From: CAVXXD01 sp963765625
GTDB taxonomy: Bacteria > Actinomycetota > Geothermincolia > Geothermincolales > Geothermincolaceae
NCBI GenBank assembly: GCA_963765625.1
Contig: CAVXXD010000014.1
Coordinates: forward strand, 1 to 64,000
DNA: 64,000 bases
Direction of reading: 5' to 3'
Under the pieces are notes generated by a model, which was not told where the DNA came from, did not search any database, and was given only the letters and a program-made list of their open reading frames with translations. The position numbers and the translations under genes are program-made. Positions 28,873-37,221 of this stretch are shown piece after piece (the stretch's first letter is position 1; each line of letters begins with the position of its first letter).

Positions 28873-29946
28873 TCAGGCGACGGTAACGTCCTCACAAAGA
28901 TAGATGTCCTGGATGGCGTGGAAGAGGCGGATGCCTTCTTCTATGGGCTTCTGGAAGGTTTTACGTCCGCTGATCAAGCCCATGCCGCCGGCCCGCTTGT
29001 TGATCACCGCGGTGCGCACCACGGCGGCGTGGTCGTCAGCGCCGGCCTCACCGCCGGAGTTGATCAGGCCCACTCGGCCCATATAGTTATTGACCACCTG
29101 GTAGCGGGTGAGGTCGATGGGGTGGTCGGAATTGAGGTCGGTATACATCTTTTCGCTGAATTTGCCGTAGGAGCTTCCTCCGGTATTGAGGACACGATAT
29201 CCTCCATCGAGCTCGGGCATCTTCTGCTTGATGATATCAGCCTGGATGGTCGCCCCGAGATGGTTGGCCTGTCCAGTCAGGTCGGAGGCGACGGAGTAAT
29301 CTTTACCCCCGGCCTTGAAGGCGTTGTTGCGCAGGTAACACCAGAGTATGGTGGCCATGCCCATTTCGTGGGCCATCGAGAAGGCCTCGCTTATCTCGGC
29401 TATCTGGCGAGGGCTTTCAGGAGAGCCGAAATATATAGTGGCGCCCACGGCCACGGCCCCCAGGTCGAAAGCCTGGCGCACCCCAGCGAAAAGCACCTGG
29501 TCATACCGGTTGGGACAGGAGAGCAACTCGTTGTGGTTGATTTTCAAGATGAAGGGGATACGGTGAGCGTACTTGCGGGAGAGGCTGCCCAGCACGCCAA
29601 GGGTGGAGGCGACGCCGTTACAGCCGGCCTCGATGGCCAGCCGGACGATGTTCTCGGGGTCGAAATAAATGGGGTTGGGGGCGAATGACGCGCCGGCGGA
29701 ATGTTCGATGCCCTGGTCGACCGGGAGGATCGAAAGGTATCCGGTCCCTGCCAGGCGACCATGGCCGAACAGCGCGGAAAGATTGCGTAGCACAGGTACT
29801 GAGCGGTCGGACTGAGCGAATACCCGATCTACGAAGTCCGGTCCCGGCAGGTGTAGAGATTCTTTCGAGACTTTGGGGGAGTCGAAGCCCAGAAGGTAAT
29901 CGGCCTCGTCTCCCAGCAATTCCGTGATCTCGCTGATAATGGACAT
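28873..29946 (-). CDS. Fructose-bisphosphate aldolase, class I (DhnA/FbaB type)
   Basis: It cleaves or forms fructose 1,6-bisphosphate through a Schiff base. Over 357 residues the archaeal/FbaB type is evident: STLGVLGSLSRKY, ILKINHNELLSCPN, TIYFGSPES, and ADIIKQKMP carrying the likely Schiff-base lysine. The C-terminal phosphate-binding region includes NTGGSSYGK and GLISGRKTFQKP. The ATG has GAGGAGGGG upstream. It is transcribed in the same direction as the t6A operon but is separated from it by a promoter. It may act in gluconeogenesis together with the PEP-synthase-like gene. Confidence 0.92.
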   Translation of the reverse strand: MSIISEITELLGDEADYLLGFDSPKVSKESLHLPGPDFVDRVFAQSDRSVPVLRNLSALFGHGRLAGTGYLSILPVDQGIEHSAGASFAPNPIYFDPENIVRLAIEAGCNGVASTLGVLGSLSRKYAHRIPFILKINHNELLSCPNRYDQVLFAGVRQAFDLGAVAVGATIYFGSPESPRQIAEISEAFSMAHEMGMATILWCYLRNNAFKAGGKDYSVASDLTGQANHLGATIQADIIKQKMPELDGGYRVLNTGGSSYGKFSEKMYTDLNSDHPIDLTRYQVVNNYMGRVGLINSGGEAGADDHAAVVRTAVINKRAGGMGLISGRKTFQKPIEEGIRLFHAIQDIYLCEDVTVA

Positions 29947-30055
29947 ATGCCCCCTCCTCTTCGTCCGGTGTTTACCAACCTATTCTACCCCTTTCAAGGC
30001 GCACTTATAACGTCGGTTTGCTAAAAGGAAAGTCAATGCTTTTTGAAATGGTTGC

Positions 30056-30085
30056 TTGACGTACAATATTGCCTTATGAAATAAT
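30056..30085 (+). promoter_or_regulatory. Promoter of the marR-MMPL operon
   Basis: TTGACG (30056-30061), 18-bp spacer and AATAAT (30080-30085). Transcription would start near 30092, which rules out translation from 30085 and supports ATG 30121 as the marR start. Confidence 0.6.
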
Positions 30086-30097
30086 TGTTTAAGGCAA
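30069..30097. promoter_or_regulatory. Inverted-repeat operator, probably MarR autoregulatory site
   Basis: A perfect 8-bp inverted repeat, TTGCCTTA (30069-30076) and TAAGGCAA (30090-30097), has its half-sites 21 bp apart centre to centre, two helical turns. It straddles the -10 box and start site of the marR promoter, where binding would block transcription. Confidence 0.6.
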
Positions 30098-30120
30098 ACA
30101 TTGTGAAAGGCAAGGATAAC

Positions 30121-30591
30121 ATGGTCGAAAACGGCATGGAGGACATCGACAGTTACGCGCTGCAGGTCATCCTGACCATCCTCCACATCATCGGGAACCT
30201 GCGCAACTCCAACGTTGAGGCATCAACGGAAGTGGAGCTCTCCTATCCCCAGTCGCTGCTCCTGTATACCGTGCTCGAAGCGGATGCTGCCACCATCACC
30301 CAACTCTCCAACAGCCTCAAGGTCACCCAGGGGGTGGTCTCCCGCATGGTAGACCGGCTGGAGGGGAAGGAACTGGTGGAAAGGAGCCGCGACCAGGAAG
30401 ACCGCCGGGTGGTGACGGTGCGGCTCTCTCCCAAGGGCAGGGATTTCGCCTTGAACATGATCGACTATCACCTGGACAGCCTGAGGAAGACCCTTTCGGG
30501 CATACCCGCCAGGGACAGGGAGAGATTCCTCGGCGTGCTGAAGGATATCGAACGAGAGATGGACAAGGACATAAGCGAAAAGAATGGTTGA
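30121..30591 (+). CDS. MarR-family transcriptional regulator
   Basis: The 156 residues form a winged helix-turn-helix: TITQLSNSLKVTQGVVSRMVDRLEGKELV, followed by the wing SRDQEDRRVVTVRLSPKG. Flanking helices are for dimerisation. MarR proteins usually repress their own operon and are released by small aromatic or lipophilic ligands. Here the next gene is an MMPL/RND exporter whose start overlaps the marR stop by 8 bases, so it should control that exporter. A matching inverted repeat overlaps the promoter. The start is ATG 30121 because an earlier one would lie upstream of the transcription start. Confidence 0.92.
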   Translation: MVENGMEDIDSYALQVILTILHIIGNLRNSNVEASTEVELSYPQSLLLYTVLEADAATITQLSNSLKVTQGVVSRMVDRLEGKELVERSRDQEDRRVVTVRLSPKGRDFALNMIDYHLDSLRKTLSGIPARDRERFLGVLKDIEREMDKDISEKNG

Positions 30592-33001
30592 GAAGGTATT
30601 CTCCTGGTTCGGGAACATGGGGATGAGGCACCCCTGGACCGTGATCGCCGTCGTGGCCGTCCTGACCATCGGGTTCGGGGCCGGTATCTTCCGCATCCAA
30701 CAGGAATACGGCCTAAAGACCATGCTACCCAAGAAATCGGGCCCGGTCGAGACCATGAACGAGGCGGAAACCCTCGGATGGGGCACCCAGGAGGAGCAAG
30801 TCCTGATCGTCGCCGACGACGTGCTGGACGGGAAGATGCTGCGCCAGGTGGCGACTTACCAGGGGATGCTGGAGGAACACCCCGACATCTGGGAAGAGTT
30901 CATCATCAAGGTCGAGACACCCCTGGACAACATGGTGGTGTTGCGGGACGGCCAGGTGGCCTCATCCAGCCCGCCGGTATCCCTGCTAAAGGCGGCTACC
31001 TCCTTTTCCGATGAGGAACTGAGCGAACAGGTTAGGATGAACCTCGAGTACTGGGACAACAAGGCGGAAGAGGCCGGGCTTCCCCTGCAGGTGCGCAACA
31101 TATCCGGCGACGGCACGGCCATCCTGATCAACGCCAAGGTCAACACGGCGCTGGACACGGGCACCCAGATGAGCCGTGTCGATGATTTCACCACCATTAC
31201 CGGGGAGCATTTTGAAGGAAATGCAGGCGGTGAGGTGAATATCGCCGGCCTGGTCTCCGTCAACCGGGAATCCAGCCAGAGGACCCTGGAAGATACCAGG
31301 GTCATATTCCTTATAGCGTTACTCTTTATACTGCTGGTCCTTTTCCTCACTTTCCGTAAGATCTCCGATGTCCTGCTGACCATGATGGTCATCGTGGTGA
31401 CCATCGCCTGGGTAATGGGCCTGCAGGGCTGGTTAGGATTTCCTTTCACCTACACGGGCGCGGCCATCATGCCCCTGCTGTTGGGCATCGATATCGCCTA
31501 TGCCATTCATGTGCTCACGCGATACTACGAGGAGCGCCGCAAAGGCAAAGCCCCGGACGAGTCCGTCTTCGCCTCGGTGGTCACGGTAGGGGTGGCGGTT
31601 TTCCTGACCGCGGCGACCACCGCCTTCGGGTTCGTCTCCTTCGGCATATCCGCCATGCCCCCCATCCAGCAATTCGGCATGCTCTGCGTGGCTGGGGTGA
31701 TGTTCAGCTTCTTCCTGGCGGTGACCCTTCTACCCTCCGCGTTGATGCTACGTGACCGGAGTGTCAAGGCCAGGGAAAAATGGGAGAAGAAGAACCGGCA
31801 GAAGCTGGAGTCGGACCGGGAGTCCCGGCTGGACCAGTTACTGGCCCGGGTCTCCGTTCTTTCGGAGCATCACCGGGGCATCGTGGGCCTGGTTACCGTC
31901 GCTTTACTGGCGGGCAGCATTTTCCTGGCCTCCGGCATCAAGACCGAGGCCGACATCTTCAAGATCCTGCCGCAGGACATGCCCTCCATGGAAGCCACCA
32001 GGATGATAAACGACTCCTTCGGAGGGCAGGACCTGGCTTTTACCCTGATAGAGGGCGACATCCTCGAACCCGCCAACCTCAAGGCCGTCCTGGAGTTCGA
32101 GGATGGGCTGGCCTCGAGCAGCGCCATGAGCGATAACGGGCAGGAGATCTTCGAACGGGACAAAATAACCAGTATCGCCGACATCGTCTATCAGGCCAAC
32201 GGCAGGTCCATTCCCGAGGACAAGAATGCCGTGCTGCCGTCACTCATCAAGCTGGAGCAGGACCTCGGTTACCCGGAGGTGGACATGACCAGCCTGCCCA
32301 TAACCATGGACCTGCAGGCCGGCATAATAGAGATCCGGCTGGACCGGGGGACCCAGAACGACATGAAGGTCATCAACGACATCATGCAGGCCGAGGCCGC
32401 GAAGGCCACGGAGGGGCAGGACCTGGAGCTCAACAACAGCGGGACCCCTATCCTTCTCAACGAGATACTGGGAAACCTCCTGCCCACTCAGCTGAAGACG
32501 ACGTCCCTGGCCCTGCTGCTCTGCGCCTTCATCGTCATCCTCATCTTCCACTCCTTCTTCTTCGGCATGGCCGCCACCAGTGTGGTATTCATCGGCGTAG
32601 CCATGGAACTGGGGATACTGGAGCTGATCGGCTGGCCCCTGGACTTCATGACGGTGATGGTCTCTTCCCTGGTCATCGGGGCCGGTATCGATTTCGGCAT
32701 CCATGTCACCCACCGTTTCATGGAGGAGTGGCGGGAAGAGGGGCTCGACGTGGACGAGGCCATCCGCCGGACCATCGGTAACGTAGGAAAAGCTCTGATT
32801 GCCGCGGCTATAACCACGGCCGGGGCCTTCGCCATCATCGGATTTTCCAGTATCTTGTACATGCGGCGGTTCGGGGTGATCACGGCCATATCGCTGATGA
32901 TAGCTCTGCTGTCCGCACTTTTCATCCTACCGTCCATTCTGGCCTGGAAGGCCTCGAGAACCGATAAGGAAAAGATAAGAAATGCCGACAACAAAATGTG
33001 A
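30584..33001 (+). CDS. MMPL/RND-family exporter
   Basis: The 805-residue protein has two similar halves. Each has one membrane helix, a large extracytoplasmic domain, then a block of about five helices, twelve helices in all. The first block includes DVLLTMMVIVVTIAWVMG and LLGIDIAYAIHVLTRY; the second includes VIGAGIDFGIHVTHRFMEEW. The paired GIDxxxxIHxxxR motif is typical of MMPL and hopanoid/lipid-exporting RND proteins driven by the proton gradient. The substrate is unknown; the marR upstream and SDR downstream suggest a lipid or an aromatic compound. Confidence 0.92.
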   Translation: MVEKVFSWFGNMGMRHPWTVIAVVAVLTIGFGAGIFRIQQEYGLKTMLPKKSGPVETMNEAETLGWGTQEEQVLIVADDVLDGKMLRQVATYQGMLEEHPDIWEEFIIKVETPLDNMVVLRDGQVASSSPPVSLLKAATSFSDEELSEQVRMNLEYWDNKAEEAGLPLQVRNISGDGTAILINAKVNTALDTGTQMSRVDDFTTITGEHFEGNAGGEVNIAGLVSVNRESSQRTLEDTRVIFLIALLFILLVLFLTFRKISDVLLTMMVIVVTIAWVMGLQGWLGFPFTYTGAAIMPLLLGIDIAYAIHVLTRYYEERRKGKAPDESVFASVVTVGVAVFLTAATTAFGFVSFGISAMPPIQQFGMLCVAGVMFSFFLAVTLLPSALMLRDRSVKAREKWEKKNRQKLESDRESRLDQLLARVSVLSEHHRGIVGLVTVALLAGSIFLASGIKTEADIFKILPQDMPSMEATRMINDSFGGQDLAFTLIEGDILEPANLKAVLEFEDGLASSSAMSDNGQEIFERDKITSIADIVYQANGRSIPEDKNAVLPSLIKLEQDLGYPEVDMTSLPITMDLQAGIIEIRLDRGTQNDMKVINDIMQAEAAKATEGQDLELNNSGTPILLNEILGNLLPTQLKTTSLALLLCAFIVILIFHSFFFGMAATSVVFIGVAMELGILELIGWPLDFMTVMVSSLVIGAGIDFGIHVTHRFMEEWREEGLDVDEAIRRTIGNVGKALIAAAITTAGAFAIIGFSSILYMRRFGVITAISLMIALLSALFILPSILAWKASRTDKEKIRNADNKM

Positions 33002-33037
33002 TCCGGTAAGGGGCTTAGAGCTGAAAGAGGGGACAAG

Positions 33038-33916
33038 ATGAGAAATCGTATGCACCTGAAGGGCCGGAAGGTCCTGGTGACGGGGGCTGGAAGCGGCATT
33101 GGTTACGCCATCGCCCACGAGGTCGCGCTGCGTGGCGCCCATCCCATCCTCGTAGATATCAGCGGAGAATCACTGGACGACGCGATGGGCAAGCTGGAAG
33201 CGGCGGGCCTGCGCGGCTATCCTTACCAGATCGATATCACCGATAACGAAGCGGTAAAAGCCATGCGGGCGGAACTGGCGGAAAGGGGGATGGACCCGGA
33301 TGTGCTGGTCAACTGCGCCGGCATCACCCTGATAGCGCACGTCAGCGCCACCACCCACGAGGACTGGACGCGCATGATCGACCTGAACCTCATGGGGCCG
33401 GTCAACATGATCGACACCTTCCTTCCCGACCTGACCGCCCGGGGCTCCGGCCACATCGTCAACATAGGATCCATCGACGGTCTGCTGCCCATCCCGGGAC
33501 AGGCGCCCTACTGCGCATCCAAGTTCGCCGTAGCCGGGCTGACGGAAGTGCTCTATTTTGACCTTAAGAACCGGGGGGTTGGAGTAACCCTGGTGTGCCC
33601 CGGTGCGGTATTCACGCCCATGGCCAAGAGCATGCCCATGCGTGATTTCCCCGTACATATCGGGTCGGAAAAGCTCATGAAGTTCCTGTGGAAGATGGTG
33701 GAAGCCATGAGCAACAAGCCGGAAAACATCGCCCACCACACCGCCGACGCCATCGAACGCGGGCGCTTCATGGTGATACCCGGCTTCCCCAGCCGCATGA
33801 TGTGGCACTACCGCAGGCTGTTCCCGGGGATGGCCACGGCTTCAGGCGTGGGGGTGGCCAAGATCTTCGACGTACTGCGCCGCATCAAGCTCAGGCAGGT
33901 CCAGACCACCGTTTGA
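33038..33916 (+). CDS. Short-chain dehydrogenase/reductase
   Basis: Classical SDR, 292 residues. Cofactor site VTGAGSGIGYAIA with an Asp after beta-2 (LVDIS), which favours NAD. Then NCAGITL, the catalytic Ser in NIGSIDGL and YCASK for Tyr and Lys. The C-terminal 60 residues resemble SDRs acting on long lipid substrates, with a hydrophobic YRRLFPGMATASGVGVAKIF tail. It starts 36 bases after the exporter, probably in the same operon, and its stop overlaps the next start. Confidence 0.9.
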   Translation: MRNRMHLKGRKVLVTGAGSGIGYAIAHEVALRGAHPILVDISGESLDDAMGKLEAAGLRGYPYQIDITDNEAVKAMRAELAERGMDPDVLVNCAGITLIAHVSATTHEDWTRMIDLNLMGPVNMIDTFLPDLTARGSGHIVNIGSIDGLLPIPGQAPYCASKFAVAGLTEVLYFDLKNRGVGVTLVCPGAVFTPMAKSMPMRDFPVHIGSEKLMKFLWKMVEAMSNKPENIAHHTADAIERGRFMVIPGFPSRMMWHYRRLFPGMATASGVGVAKIFDVLRRIKLRQVQTTV

Positions 33917-34419
33917 TGAGACCGGAAAGCGCCGATCAGTTGCAGCGGAGGCTTGACAACCTCCGCAACCTGCCGCCCTGGTTTATCAAACCGGCATCAC
34001 GCGCTCTGGGTAAGGTTTTTTCGCTGCTCTACAACCTGCCACGCGTGGGCCCCGGGCTTATGGGCGGGTTTGCGAACCTTTCATCGTTTCTTATGGTAAA
34101 GATGGGCATCATGGGATTGCGGCAGGTGCCGGGGGGCGACCCGGTGGAGATCGTTTCCCGCTGGATGAGGTTTCCCGCGCTGATGTGCACTCCCTGCGAA
34201 GTCGCCGAAGCCAGCGGCGAACGGGTGGTGCTGTTGTGGCCGGAGTGTCCCGTCGGCTACGGCGGAGCGAGGCAGGCCGCCCTCTGTCGTGCGGTGATGG
34301 AGATCGACCGGAAGACCGTGGAGCGGATGGGAGGGGAGATGACCATAGCCGAGACCATGCCCGAAGGCGCTCCCTGCTGCAAGTACATCTTTACCCCCGG
34401 GAAAGGGCCGGGGCACTGA
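33916..34419 (+). CDS. Cys-containing protein of unknown function
   Basis: The 167-residue protein starts at the TGATG overlap with the SDR. The first half is helical and slightly hydrophobic. The second half has Cys at MCTPCEVAEA, PECPVGYGG, ALCRAVMEID and APCCKYIF, and ends with a short beta strand. The layout reminds me of the L-2-amino-thiazoline-4-carboxylic acid hydrolase-like and V4R-like small families, but I cannot assign it. The overlap indicates a role linked to the SDR and exporter. Several Cys could bind metal or heme. Confidence 0.7.
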   Translation: MRPESADQLQRRLDNLRNLPPWFIKPASRALGKVFSLLYNLPRVGPGLMGGFANLSSFLMVKMGIMGLRQVPGGDPVEIVSRWMRFPALMCTPCEVAEASGERVVLLWPECPVGYGGARQAALCRAVMEIDRKTVERMGGEMTIAETMPEGAPCCKYIFTPGKGPGH

Positions 34420-34431
34420 AAGAAACTTGAG

Positions 34432-35196
34432 CTACTTCTGGTGAAGAAGCCCTTTCGCCGCGGCTCGCGCTTCGTCGCCGAGAAAACTTTCGTCCAGCTG
34501 TCTGTCCACACCGGCGGTGACGACGGCTTCGATGCTGGCCAGCGGGTGCTGGCGTAGCTGACGTTTCAGGAGGCCGTACCCCCCTTGTGGCAGACGGCCC
34601 AGCTCGGCGGCAACCTCCCTGGCGCGGTCGATCACCTCGGCGGCGGGCCGCAATTCGTCCACGATACCCATGGATATCCCTTCTTCCGGGCTGAAGACGC
34701 GGCCGGTCAGCACCAGGCTGCGGGTTGTCTGGCCCGTCAGTTCGGCCCACAGCAGCTCCATGCACGAGAGAGGGAACTTCAGCCCCATCCGGGCTTCGGT
34801 AAGCCCCATGGTGACGCCCGAATCGGCGCACACCCTCCAGTCACAGGCTATCATTGGGAAGAATCCACCGGCGATGGCGTGACCGTTTACCGCGGCGACT
34901 GTCGGCTTGGGGAAGCCGTAGAGTTGGCCCAGCGTGCGGTTCATGGAGTTGACCAGTTGCTTCTGCTGGGAGGCGTCGTATCCGGGTATCACTTTCAGGT
35001 CCAGGCCGGCCGAGAAACTCGGCCCCGCCCCGGTCAGGACTACGGCCCTGACCGATTCATCGCTCTCGAGCTCCTTCAAGCTTTCCCAGGCATGGTCGAG
35101 AAACTCTATGACGATGGCGTTCACGGGCGGGCGGTTCATGCGGGCAAGGGCGATACCGTCTTCGATCTCATAGCCAAAGAAAACCCCATCTTTCAT
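34432..35196 (-). CDS. Enoyl-CoA hydratase/isomerase family protein
   Basis: Crotonase fold, 254 residues. The two oxyanion-hole loops are SFSAGLDLK and NGHAIAGGFF. The second acidic position falls in LTEARMGLKFPL, where one Glu is kept; the first catalytic Glu of bacterial hydratases is not obvious, so it may be an isomerase, hydrolase or decarboxylase-like member. The start is ATG 35196 with GGAGGG five bases upstream. It is convergent with the MMPL operon and divergent from the hydrolase at 35286. Confidence 0.85.
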   Translation of the reverse strand: MKDGVFFGYEIEDGIALARMNRPPVNAIVIEFLDHAWESLKELESDESVRAVVLTGAGPSFSAGLDLKVIPGYDASQQKQLVNSMNRTLGQLYGFPKPTVAAVNGHAIAGGFFPMIACDWRVCADSGVTMGLTEARMGLKFPLSCMELLWAELTGQTTRSLVLTGRVFSPEEGISMGIVDELRPAAEVIDRAREVAAELGRLPQGGYGLLKRQLRQHPLASIEAVVTAGVDRQLDESFLGDEARAAAKGLLHQK

Positions 35197-35241
35197 TTTT
35201 ACCCTCCAAATATAGAACAGAGCAGTGATACGACCACATCC

Positions 35242-35269
35242 ATTATAGAATAGAGGGGAGCTTGGACAA
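35242..35269 (-). promoter_or_regulatory. Promoter of crotonase-family gene
   Basis: On the minus strand TTGTCC (35264-35269), 16-bp spacer, TATAAT (35242-35247), 46 bases before the ATG at 35196. Confidence 0.45.
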
Positions 35270-35285
35270 GGAAAGAAGGAAAAGA

Positions 35286-36080
35286 ATGAGCGAAACACGC
35301 AAGTACGGTGAACCGCCATTTACCGCGGCCGTGCTGCACGGCGGGCCGGGTGCTGCCGGAGAGATGGCGCCCGTGGCGCGGGCCCTGGCCGGAACGGCGG
35401 GCGTACTCGAACCACTGCAAGCCGCCTCTTCTTTGGAGGGGCAGGTGGAGGAACTGCGTGAAACCCTGGAGGCTGAAGCCGAACTCCCGGTGGTGCTGAT
35501 AGGGTGGTCATGGGGAGCCTGGCTGGCCTATATCTTCGCCGCGAGGTACCCGGAAATGGTCAGAAAGCTGGTGCTGGTCAGTGCCGGTCCGTTCACGACG
35601 GAGCATGCCGACAAAATACTGGAAACTCGCATGGGAAGGCTGGGCATGGCTGACCGGGGGGAAGTGGAAGGCCTCATGAAGCTCCTGGACGACCCGGGTG
35701 CGGAAGGCAAGGACGGAGCCCTCAAGAGGCTGGGGGAGTTGCTGGAGGCGGCAGACGCTTTCTCTCCGCGGCCTTTGGAGAATCAGGAAGAAACCCAGGT
35801 CACTTGCAGCTATGAGATCTACAGCGGCGTCTGGAGAGACGCTGCCAGGCTCAGGGCCAGCGGCAGGCTGCTTGAGCTTGGCAGGAGCATACGTTGCCCG
35901 GTGACGGCCATCCACGGCTACGAGGACCCTCACCCGGTCACCGGAGTGCTCGGTACGCTCTCGCTGGTGATCGAGGAATTCCGCTGCGTCCTGCTGGAGG
36001 ATTGTGGTCACCGGCCATGGGCCGAGCGGAACGCCGGCGAGCTGTTTATCGCGCTGTTGAAAGAAGAGCTGGAAGATTAA
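35286..36080 (+). CDS. Alpha/beta hydrolase
   Basis: The 264 residues show an HGGPG oxyanion motif near the N-terminus, the nucleophile elbow GWSWGAW and a C-terminal DCGHRPW carrying the likely catalytic His. The acid is probably in HGYEDPHP. A 100-residue helical cap sits between. This resembles the proline iminopeptidase/haloperoxidase-like group, but substrate cannot be told. The start is ATG 35286, with AAGG upstream; TTG 35262 is less likely. Confidence 0.87.
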   Translation: MSETRKYGEPPFTAAVLHGGPGAAGEMAPVARALAGTAGVLEPLQAASSLEGQVEELRETLEAEAELPVVLIGWSWGAWLAYIFAARYPEMVRKLVLVSAGPFTTEHADKILETRMGRLGMADRGEVEGLMKLLDDPGAEGKDGALKRLGELLEAADAFSPRPLENQEETQVTCSYEIYSGVWRDAARLRASGRLLELGRSIRCPVTAIHGYEDPHPVTGVLGTLSLVIEEFRCVLLEDCGHRPWAERNAGELFIALLKEELED

Positions 36081-36112
36081 TAACCCAGGCTCTAAACCGG
36101 ACTGGATAACCG

Positions 36113-36118
36113 TATAAT
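36113..36118 (+). promoter_or_regulatory. -10 box upstream of second SDR
   Basis: TATAAT 34 bases before the ATG at 36152; no clear -35. Confidence 0.35.
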
Positions 36119-36151
36119 TATGCAAGGGCCGGAACGAGAGGGGGAGACCGG

Positions 36152-37000
36152 ATGGGCTCACTTGACGGAAAGAATGTGGTCATCACAGGTGCCGCTTCCG
36201 GGCTAGGGCGTTCTTTAGCGCTGGCGCTGGCCGGCAAGGGCTGCCGGATAGGTGCGGCCGACATCGATATCGAGGGGGCCGAGAGCACCCTGGAGATGGT
36301 GACGGCGCGGGGCGGCTCGGGCGAGACCTTCGGGCTCGATGTCTCAAGCAAACAACATGTAGAGGCCATGGCCGAGCACTTCTTTCGAGAGTGGGGCCGG
36401 GTGGACCTGCTGGTCAACAATGCCGGGGTGATGGTGGTCGGGCCTACCGGGCAGGTGGGCCTGGAGGACTGGGAATGGGTAATAGCCGCGAATTTCTGGG
36501 GCACGGTCTACGGCTGCCACAGCTTCGTCCCGCGCATGAAGGGGCAAAGGGGCGGCCATGTTCTCAACGTGGCCTCGTCCGCTGGTATCGTCAACCTGCC
36601 GGAGATGGCGCCTTACAACACCTCCAAGGCAGCGGTGATCTCTTTGTCGGAGACCCTCAGGGCGGAGCTGGCGCCCTTCGATATCGGTGTCACCGTGCTC
36701 TGCCCCATGATCTTCGATACCGGCCTGCTGAAAAGAACGAGGTGGTACGACCACTTCGCCGCGGAGTTCTGGCCGATGGCCTTCAAGCACTCCAGGATGT
36801 CCTCGGACCGGGTGGCGGAACTGGCAATAGCGGCAGTGGAGAAGAACCGGCTCTATTGCCTGCCTCAGCCGTCCGCCAGGATCCACTGGGCGCAGAAGCG
36901 GCTGACTGGAAGTGGTTATTACGGCCTGATGAGTCTTCTCAACCGGCGTGGATGGCTCAAACCTTTACAGATGTGGCTGGCCCGGAACGGGCTGGCATAA
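36152..37000 (+). CDS. Short-chain dehydrogenase/reductase
   Basis: Classical SDR, 282 residues. ITGAASGLGRSLA for the cofactor, an Asp at ADIDIE favouring NAD, NNAGVMVVG, catalytic Ser in VASSAG and YNTSK for Tyr/Lys. The C-terminus ends with a hydrophobic extension (about 250-282) that may bind a lipid or membrane. It differs from the SDR at 33038 in most of its length, so it is not a recent duplicate. A GGGGGAG site precedes the ATG. It stands alone with its own -10 box. Confidence 0.9.
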   Translation: MGSLDGKNVVITGAASGLGRSLALALAGKGCRIGAADIDIEGAESTLEMVTARGGSGETFGLDVSSKQHVEAMAEHFFREWGRVDLLVNNAGVMVVGPTGQVGLEDWEWVIAANFWGTVYGCHSFVPRMKGQRGGHVLNVASSAGIVNLPEMAPYNTSKAAVISLSETLRAELAPFDIGVTVLCPMIFDTGLLKRTRWYDHFAAEFWPMAFKHSRMSSDRVAELAIAAVEKNRLYCLPQPSARIHWAQKRLTGSGYYGLMSLLNRRGWLKPLQMWLARNGLA

Positions 37001-37030
37001 GCAGATGAGAAAGCGGCTGCAGTGCTTACT

Positions 37031-37058
37031 TTAACTGAGACGACTGGTTTGTTATAAT
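37031..37058 (+). promoter_or_regulatory. Promoter of the 1941-residue modular protein
   Basis: TTAACT (37031-37036), 16-bp spacer, extended -10 TGT-TATAAT (37050-37058). The leader to ATG 37222 would be about 155 bases. It contains a direct repeat GGGCCTG twice (near 37141 and 37157) but no riboswitch that I recognise. Confidence 0.55.
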
Positions 37059-37221
37059 CTTAGAGGTCGTGAAAACGAAAACGGGCATGACGAGGTCTTG
37101 GTTTATAGGGCAGGGAGGCTCTTAACCCCCGTGGATGTGCCGGGCCTGTTCGGTTATGGGCCTGATCAGATGGAAAGCATTGCTTAGGTCTGGGCGCTGT
37201 TGCAAACGAAAGGAGAACTCG

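Noticed and set aside
35286..36080. Proline iminopeptidase
   Set aside because: HGGPG and the nucleophile elbow fit, but these motifs are shared by many alpha/beta hydrolases and the cap region is not diagnostic.
37059..37221. Possible riboswitch in the 155-base leader of the modular protein
   Set aside because: I compared it by eye with c-di-GMP, SAM and cobalamin patterns and found no conserved core; only a short direct repeat is visible.
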